Of a stretch of DNA of 13,493 bases, positions 8,255-13,493 are shown in pieces; positions within the stretch are counted from its first letter, which is position 1, and each line of letters opens with the position of its first letter. Source of the DNA: Candidatus Krumholzibacteriia bacterium (GTDB taxonomy: Bacteria; Krumholzibacteriota; Krumholzibacteriia; LZORAL124-64-63); NCBI GenBank assembly GCA_014859985.1, contig JACZKN010000568.1, forward strand, positions 1 to 13,493, read 5' to 3'. The notes under the pieces were generated by a model, which worked only from the letters and a program-made list of their open reading frames with translations, made no database searches and was not told the DNA's origin. The translations under genes and the position numbers were made by a program.

Positions 8255-9922
8255 ATGAAATCGACGACCGCCGTGTTCCTTTTGACCCTGCTTCTGCCCC
8301 TGGCGGCCGCCCAGGCCGGGCCGGTGGGCAGCGCGTTCTCCTACCAGGGCCAACTGGTCCTCGACGGCGTGCCCGTTTCCGGCCTGGTCGACCTGCAGTT
8401 CTACCTCTACGACGCCGAAGTGAGCGGCACACTGGTCGACACCGGCCGCCAGCTGCAGGCCGTCAACGTCGACCAGGGCGTGTTCACGGTGCAGCTGGAC
8501 TGGGGTGCATCCGTGTTCGACGGCAACGAACGCTGGCTCGAGATCCGGGTGCGCAATCCCCACGACCTGAGCAACAGCCAGCCGTTCACCGCCCTGGCGC
8601 CCCGCCAGCGCATCAGCGCGGTGCCGTACGCCCTGCACGCGCTCAACGGCGGTGGGGGCGGCGGCGGCGGCTTCTGGGAGGCCGCCGGCACCGCCATCCG
8701 CAATACGAACACGGGGTTCGTGGGCATCGGGCGCACGTCCCCGGTCACCACGGCCGAGGTCTTCGGGCTGCAAGCGCCGGGCGACGGCTTCGCGGGCATG
8801 TACATCCGGTCCGACGGCGCGGCCGGCCTGCCGTTCTACGGCTACCGCACCCCCAGCTTCCTGTCCTACCACTACCTCTCGGAGGCCACCGGGACCTGGC
8901 AGCTCTACAATGGCGGCAACCTCTACTTCACGCGCACGGGACGGCTGGGGGTCAATACCGCCAACCCGACCTCCACCATCACGGCCGCCGGCATCATCGA
9001 GTCGACCTCCGGCGGCTTCCGGTTCCCCGACGGCACCATCCAGACCACCGCCGGCGGGGGCGGGGGCGGCGCGAGCGAATCGCTGACCCTGATCGACGGC
9101 GGCGCCAACACGACGATGGAGCTCCTGGCCTCGATCAGCGGGCCGGGCACGGCGGCCGGGCCACGCCTGGAGTTGCGCAACACGACGGGCCAGGAGACCT
9201 TCTCGCTCTTCGGCGGCAACACCAGCGGCGGCGTGCTGGGCATGTACAACACCGCCGACCGCCGCACGATCCACCTGGCCAGCAACTACACCGCGGGGGC
9301 GGGCGCCCTGTTCGAATTGGAGAAGGCCAACGGCAGCAATGCCATCCGGATGCAGTCCCACGGCGGGTTCGGCGAGGCCACCAACGGGCCCGAGATCGGG
9401 CTCTACAACCTCGCCAACAGCCGGTCGCTGGTCCTGCACGGCGACTACCAGGGCACGGGCGAGAGCCGGGTGGTGACCAGCGTGCTGGAGATCACCGGCG
9501 GGTCGGACCTCTCCGAGCGCTTCGACGTGGCCGCCGGGGCCCTGGCCGTCGAGCCCGGCGCCGTGGTCAGCATCGATCCGGACTCGCCCGGCGACCTGCG
9601 CCTGAGCGACGAAGCCTACGACCGCAAGGTGGCGGGCATCGTCAGCGGCGCCGACGGCGTGCGGCCCGGCCTGCTGATGGGCCAGCGGGGCACCGCCGCG
9701 GACGGCGCCCACCCCGTGGCCCTGACCGGGCGGGTGTACTGCAAGGTGGACGCGACCTTCGGACCGATCCGACCCGGCGACCTCCTGACCACCTCGCCGA
9801 CCCCCGGCCACGCCATGAGGGTCGACGATCCCGGGCGGGCCCACGGCGCGATCCTGGGCAAGGCGATGACGTCACTCGAGAGCGGGCAGGGCCTGGTCCT
9901 GGTCCTGGTCTCGCTGCACTAG
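8255..9922 (+). CDS. Secreted tail-fibre-like modular protein
   Basis: A 555-aa protein. AGGGAGG lies 7 bases before the ATG at 8255; the frame is open further upstream but covers the preceding gene. Residues 1-21 are a signal peptide (LLLPLAAAQAG). Residues about 25-130 match a common secreted module: FSYQGQLVLDGVPVSG.VDLQFYLYDA, VDQGVFTVQLDWG, W.EI.VR, PRQRISAVPYALHA. Gly8 (132-139) leads to a GFVGIGRTSP region, then a FRFPDGTIQTTA motif (255-266) and Gly6 (267-272). The middle (275-410) is repetitive and beta-rich. The C-terminal 140 residues begin GGSDLSERFDV and include YDRKVAGIVSGADGVRPGL, GRVYCKVD, GPIRPGDLLTTSPTPGHAM and GAILGKA; similar tails end many large surface or fibre-like proteins. 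C496 is the only cysteine. The role is unknown; a fibrous extracellular structure is an inference. The next gene begins about 9 bases after the stop. Confidence 0.85.
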   Translation: MKSTTAVFLLTLLLPLAAAQAGPVGSAFSYQGQLVLDGVPVSGLVDLQFYLYDAEVSGTLVDTGRQLQAVNVDQGVFTVQLDWGASVFDGNERWLEIRVRNPHDLSNSQPFTALAPRQRISAVPYALHALNGGGGGGGGFWEAAGTAIRNTNTGFVGIGRTSPVTTAEVFGLQAPGDGFAGMYIRSDGAAGLPFYGYRTPSFLSYHYLSEATGTWQLYNGGNLYFTRTGRLGVNTANPTSTITAAGIIESTSGGFRFPDGTIQTTAGGGGGGASESLTLIDGGANTTMELLASISGPGTAAGPRLELRNTTGQETFSLFGGNTSGGVLGMYNTADRRTIHLASNYTAGAGALFELEKANGSNAIRMQSHGGFGEATNGPEIGLYNLANSRSLVLHGDYQGTGESRVVTSVLEITGGSDLSERFDVAAGALAVEPGAVVSIDPDSPGDLRLSDEAYDRKVAGIVSGADGVRPGLLMGQRGTAADGAHPVALTGRVYCKVDATFGPIRPGDLLTTSPTPGHAMRVDDPGRAHGAILGKAMTSLESGQGLVLVLVSLH

Positions 9923-9931
9923 GGGGTGCGC

Positions 9932-12466
9932 GTGTCGAAGCTCACGAGAATCCTGCACGGCGCGATCCCCGCGCTGCTGGTGGTGTGGGCCGTCGGGTTC
10001 ACCTTCGACGGCGGGGGCGGGACGGCCGACCGGCTGCCGGGCCTGGAGCGCAGCCCCGACGTCGTGGCCGAGAGGATCGCCCGCAAGGGAGGCGACCGGG
10101 CCCTGCGCACCCTGAGCGCGGCGACCAAGGTCGGCCGGGACGAGTACTGGCGCGAGCGCCTGGGCGAGGTGCCCTCGGGCTACCTGATGAGCCTGCGCAA
10201 GCAGGCCAACGCGCTGCCGCTGACCAACGAGGGCAAGGACGGCGGCCTGGCCCAGTGGACCTGGCTGGGGCCGGGCAACATCGGCGGCCGGGTGCGGGCC
10301 TTCGTCATCGACCCGGCGAACCCGCAGCGGATGTGGCTGGGCGGCGTATCCGGCGGCATCTGGCGCAGCACCGACGGCGGCAACTGGTGGACGCCGATGG
10401 ACGACTTCATGGCCAACCTGGCGGTCGCCAGCATGGCGATGACCCCGGACCGTCAGTTCCTGTTCGCCGGCACGGGCGAGGGTTTCAGCGGCGGGTTCGT
10501 CTACGCCGGCGAGGGCATCTTCCGCAGCGCCGACCTGGGCCTGACCTGGCAGCAACTGCCCATTCCCAACGCCACCGACTTCCGTTACATCAACCGGTTG
10601 GCGGTCCATCCGGTCATCGACGGCCGGCTGTACGCCGTCACCGCCAACGGCAGGCTGTACCGCTCGGACGACGACGGGAACACCTGGAACACCGACCTGC
10701 TCCTGGGCGTCAACGGCTTCGACGTCAAGATCAGCGACCAGACCGCCGACGGCACACCCTGGATCATGGTCGGCGGCAACAACGACATGTTCCTGTCCAC
10801 CGACGACGGCGCGACCTACACCAGCATGGTCAACGGCCCGATCACCTCGTCCCTGCCGGCGGCCGCGCTCCGCATCGAGGTGGCCTTCGGCACCTCGGCC
10901 GGCAGCGACCCGGTGCTCTACGCGTCCCTCGAGCGCAACAACGGCGAAATCTGGCGCTCCACCGACGGCGGCGACACCTGGACCCTGCGCAACACGGGCA
11001 CCAACGTGTTCGGCAGCAACAACCAGGGGGATTACGACAACACCCTCTGGGTCGAGCCGGGCAACACCAACCGCGTCGTCTGGGGGGGCATCGACCTGTG
11101 GGCCAGCACCAACGGCGGGACGACCTTCACCCGGGTCAGCGACTGGCGCCAGTACCACACCGGGCTGTCGGCCCACGCCGACCAGCACATCATCGTGCCG
11201 CACCCCGGCTACTCGACCGCCGCGCCGACCCTGTACTTCGGCAACGACGGCGGGGTGCAGACCCACGGGAACATCTGGAACACCTCCCCCACCAGCGGCT
11301 GGACCAACCTGGCCAGCGGCCTGGGCATCACCCAGTTCTACGCCGGTGCCGCCGCACCGGACGCCAGCGTGGTCATGGGCGGCGCCCAGGACAACAGCTT
11401 CCTGCGCTTCACCAACGGCAATTCGGAAAGCTGGTACCAGAACCAGACCGGTGACGGCGGCTACTGCGCCGTCAAGACCACCGACCCCTCGGTGATCTAC
11501 GCCTCGACCCAGAACCTGCGGTTGCGGCGCAGCCGCAACGGCGGCAACAGCTACGCGGACATCAGCGGCAACATCCCCGACGTGGCGCGGGGCAACAGCG
11601 TCCTCTTCATCGCCCCCTACAAGCTGGACCTCAGCATCGCCACCGCCCTGACGGCCGGCGGCAAGAGCATCTGGCGTTCGACCGACGAGGGCGACAACTG
11701 GACCGCCATGCGCGACTCGATCCCCTCCCGCAGCCTATGCAGCGCCATCGAGCAGTCCCCGACCAACCCGAGCCGCTACTACCTGGGCTACGCCGACGGC
11801 ACGGTCTCGCGCAACGTCGACCTGGTCCCCAACTGGACCGACCTGCAGGATCCCGGCGCGGGCATGCCGGCCCGCTTCGTCACCGACATCGCGGTGAACC
11901 CCACCAACCAGAACGACGTGATCGTCGCCTTCTCGACCTTCACCGGGTTGGCCCTTTGGCGCAGCTTCAACGCCGGGTCGAGCTGGAGCGAGATCTCCAG
12001 CACCGGCCTGACTCCCTTGCCGATCGGGCCCGTCAACACGGTCACCTTTCATCCGCAGAACCCGTCCTGGATCTACGTGGGCACCGACGCCGGCGTGTTC
12101 GCCACCGAGGACGGGGGCCTGAACTGGAGCCGCACCACCGGCTACCCCGGCTCCGAGGGCCCATCCAACACCAAGGTCAGCGACCTGTTCTGGGCGGGCG
12201 ATTTCCTGTACGCGGCCACCTACGGCCGCGGCATGTACGTGACCCGGCCGCTGGTCGCCATCTACGTCAACGCCGCCAACGCCGGCAATCCGGGTCAGGA
12301 CGGCTCGCTGGCCCGGCCCTACCAGTCGGTGAACCAGGCCGAACTGGCGGCCGGGCACGGGACCGACCGCTTCATCGAGGGCGGTACCTACGACGAGGGG
12401 AACGGGCTGGAGCTGAAGCAGCGGGGCGTGATCAGCGCGCGCAACGGCGGCGTGGTGGTCAAGTAG
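9932..12466 (+). CDS. Asp-box beta-propeller (sortilin/VPS10-like) exported protein with a beta-helix-like C-terminal stub
   Basis: An 844-aa protein. GTG at 9932 is chosen because AGGGGGT (9921-9927) is suitably placed; GTG at 9926 would lie within that site and adds two residues. Residues 6-23 are a hydrophobic export signal or anchor. Ten Asp-box motifs of the S-x-D-x-G-x-x-W type start at residues 146, 199, 245, 289, 343, 392, 534, 583, 678 and 725, mostly 44-54 apart. Two wider gaps suggest degenerate blades, so two propellers are plausible, as in GH74- or VPS10/sortilin-like folds. HADQHIIVPHPG (415-426), YFGNDGGV (435-442) and GGAQDNS (483-489) recur in such proteins. Residues about 775-844 (IYVNAANAGN...PYQSV, GGTYDE) resemble the start of a right-handed beta-helix and then end. 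There is no FlgD-like tail. Glycan binding or hydrolysis is possible but unproven. Confidence 0.88.
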   Translation: MSKLTRILHGAIPALLVVWAVGFTFDGGGGTADRLPGLERSPDVVAERIARKGGDRALRTLSAATKVGRDEYWRERLGEVPSGYLMSLRKQANALPLTNEGKDGGLAQWTWLGPGNIGGRVRAFVIDPANPQRMWLGGVSGGIWRSTDGGNWWTPMDDFMANLAVASMAMTPDRQFLFAGTGEGFSGGFVYAGEGIFRSADLGLTWQQLPIPNATDFRYINRLAVHPVIDGRLYAVTANGRLYRSDDDGNTWNTDLLLGVNGFDVKISDQTADGTPWIMVGGNNDMFLSTDDGATYTSMVNGPITSSLPAAALRIEVAFGTSAGSDPVLYASLERNNGEIWRSTDGGDTWTLRNTGTNVFGSNNQGDYDNTLWVEPGNTNRVVWGGIDLWASTNGGTTFTRVSDWRQYHTGLSAHADQHIIVPHPGYSTAAPTLYFGNDGGVQTHGNIWNTSPTSGWTNLASGLGITQFYAGAAAPDASVVMGGAQDNSFLRFTNGNSESWYQNQTGDGGYCAVKTTDPSVIYASTQNLRLRRSRNGGNSYADISGNIPDVARGNSVLFIAPYKLDLSIATALTAGGKSIWRSTDEGDNWTAMRDSIPSRSLCSAIEQSPTNPSRYYLGYADGTVSRNVDLVPNWTDLQDPGAGMPARFVTDIAVNPTNQNDVIVAFSTFTGLALWRSFNAGSSWSEISSTGLTPLPIGPVNTVTFHPQNPSWIYVGTDAGVFATEDGGLNWSRTTGYPGSEGPSNTKVSDLFWAGDFLYAATYGRGMYVTRPLVAIYVNAANAGNPGQDGSLARPYQSVNQAELAAGHGTDRFIEGGTYDEGNGLELKQRGVISARNGGVVVK

Positions 12467-12478
12467 GCGCTCGGGCCG

Positions 12479-12506
12479 GGGGTCGCCGCGCCCCCGCGGC
12501 GACCCC
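12479..12506. terminator. Hairpin between convergent genes, probable bidirectional terminator
   Basis: A perfect 12-bp GC-rich inverted repeat (12479-12490 with 12495-12506) has a 4-base loop. It lies 12 bases after the propeller gene stop and 5 bases after the GH17 gene stop. It lacks a good T run on either side, so efficiency is uncertain. Confidence 0.6.
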
Positions 12507-12511
12507 GCCGG

Positions 12512-13493
12512 CTAGTTTCGCGGGGCGGCGGCCAGCGCCGCTTTCGGCGTCCGGTCCGCGTTGTACAGCCCCCAGTGCTTCTCCACCTCGTCGGGATGAT
12601 CGCCGCCCTTCCAGTTCTCGTCGAAGGCCTCGAACCAGAACACGGGCAGGCGCCGGGCCGCGCCCCAGGGCGTGACCTGGGCCAGGAACGATGCCTGCTC
12701 CGCCTCGCCCACCGCGCCCTTGATCAGCTCGGCCTGCTCCCCCTCCGGGGCCACGGCGGTGGCCCAGCCCGTCTCCCCCAGCACCAGGACACGGTCCGGG
12801 TGCACGGCCTGCAACTCGTCCACCCGGGCGTCCAGCCAGGCCAGCGCCTCGTCCAGCTGCCGGCCGTTCCACAGGGGATGGGCGTGCGTGGTGATGAAGT
12901 CGATCTCGGCGGCCACGGCGCGGCTCGCGGGCAGGATCCAGTACTTGAAGTCGTCGGCGGTGGTGACCGGCTGCGCCACCCGGGCGCGCACCTCGCGCAG
13001 CGCCGCGACGAGCAGCTCTTCGGGACAGCGGTAGGCCGACCAGTCCACCTGGGTCTCGTTGCCGACGCAGACCGAGGTGACGAGGTCCGGGTAGGTGCCC
13101 GCCAGGGCGACGGCGGCCTCGATCTCCTGCCGGTTGGCGAGGGTGTCGTCCGGGGCGATCCACACGCCCAGCATCACCTGCATGTCCATCTTGTCGGCCC
13201 GGATCAGGGCCAGCAGGTCCGCGGCGAACCCCGACGAGCCGTAGATCCGCAGCACGTTCCAGTGGGGCAGCATCAGCAGCAGGTCCTCGCGCAGCTCCGC
13301 GACCGAGGGCGAGGGTCCGCCCGGGCGCTGCCCGTCCCGGTGGGGGCCGTAGCAGACGGCGCCGCGGGCGGGGCGGTCGGCGGCGCCGAACCGGACCGGA
13401 CGCACGGCGAAACCCGCCGCTCGGGGTTCGGGGTCGCGGCCGCCGCACCCTCCCCAGGCCAGGATCGCGACGGCGGCGCACAGCAGCAGGACG
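12512..13493 (-). CDS. GH17-like beta-1,3-glucanase lipoprotein, 5' end outside the window
   Basis: 326 codons are visible and the frame is open to the right edge. The visible N-terminus is a lipoprotein signal core (LLLCAAVAILAWGGC); the lipidated Cys is encoded at 13447-13445, so the start codon lies a few residues beyond 13493. A GTG at 13405 would remove this signal and is rejected. The body matches glycoside hydrolase family 17: GAVCYGPHRDGQ.PGG near the start, LRIYG, VCVGNET with the likely acid Glu (13057-13055), TTHAHPLWNG, LGETGWAT with the likely nucleophile Glu (12775-12773), and a FWFEAFDENWK...EKHWGLYNADRTPK tail. It should act on beta-1,3-linked glucans in the periplasm or at the cell surface, by hydrolysis or transglycosylation. 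It is convergent with the propeller gene. Confidence 0.9.
   Translation of the reverse strand, partial: VLLLCAAVAILAWGGCGGRDPEPRAAGFAVRPVRFGAADRPARGAVCYGPHRDGQRPGGPSPSVAELREDLLLMLPHWNVLRIYGSSGFAADLLALIRADKMDMQVMLGVWIAPDDTLANRQEIEAAVALAGTYPDLVTSVCVGNETQVDWSAYRCPEELLVAALREVRARVAQPVTTADDFKYWILPASRAVAAEIDFITTHAHPLWNGRQLDEALAWLDARVDELQAVHPDRVLVLGETGWATAVAPEGEQAELIKGAVGEAEQASFLAQVTPWGAARRLPVFWFEAFDENWKGGDHPDEVEKHWGLYNADRTPKAALAAAPRN

Overview
The window is about 13.5 kb of GC-rich bacterial DNA with tightly packed genes and no RNA genes, CRISPR array or insertion sequence that I can see. The best taxonomic clue is a secreted protein ending in a FlgD-like/type A sorting-like domain with a YPNPFNP motif. 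It sits beside FCB-style surface proteins: an Asp-box propeller, a tail-fibre-like protein and a DUF3494 lipoprotein. Together these suggest a high-GC member of the FCB superphylum, such as the Krumholzibacteriota/Eisenbacteria type, probably known from an environmental assembly. This is an inference from protein style, not from a marker gene.

Left part (1-3183, all minus strand). Read in the direction of transcription there is a small YciI-like protein, then an AT-rich leader with a plausible promoter and a 7-bp dyad. Next come a cytoplasmic PAS-GAF hybrid histidine kinase with a C-terminal receiver, a SnoaL-like/NTF2-fold protein, and the first 38 codons of a probable EamA/DMT permease that leaves the window. 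The SnoaL and permease genes overlap by four bases. A perfect 23-bp inverted repeat lies inside the permease fragment at the window edge and may be an assembly fold-back.

Sulfate activation block (3225-6046, minus strand). cysD and a fused cysN-cysC overlap by one base. They make APS and then PAPS from sulfate and ATP. The YciI-like gene follows 41 bases later and may be co-transcribed. No APS/PAPS reductase, sulfite reductase or sulfotransferase is in view, so the fate of PAPS (assimilation or sulfation) cannot be told.

Divergent region and surface genes (6047-12466, plus strand). A 317-base intergenic region with a 14-bp palindrome separates cysD from a lipoprotein combining a Big_5 Ig-like domain with a DUF3494 ice-binding-like domain. 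That gene ends in a strong intrinsic terminator. A fresh extended -10 promoter then precedes a compact three-gene set. Its members are a 190-aa exported protein that is little more than a GGFW module plus a FlgD-like domain, a 555-aa tail-fibre-like secreted protein, and an 844-aa Asp-box beta-propeller protein with a short C-terminal beta-helix-like stub. I read this as a cell-surface or extracellular operon of unknown job, and it is the least understood part of the window.

Right end (12512-13493, minus strand). A convergent gene encodes a GH17-like beta-glucanase lipoprotein whose start lies outside the window. A 12-bp hairpin sits between the two converging stops.

No confirmed new system is present. 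The three-gene surface operon is the best candidate for follow-up.
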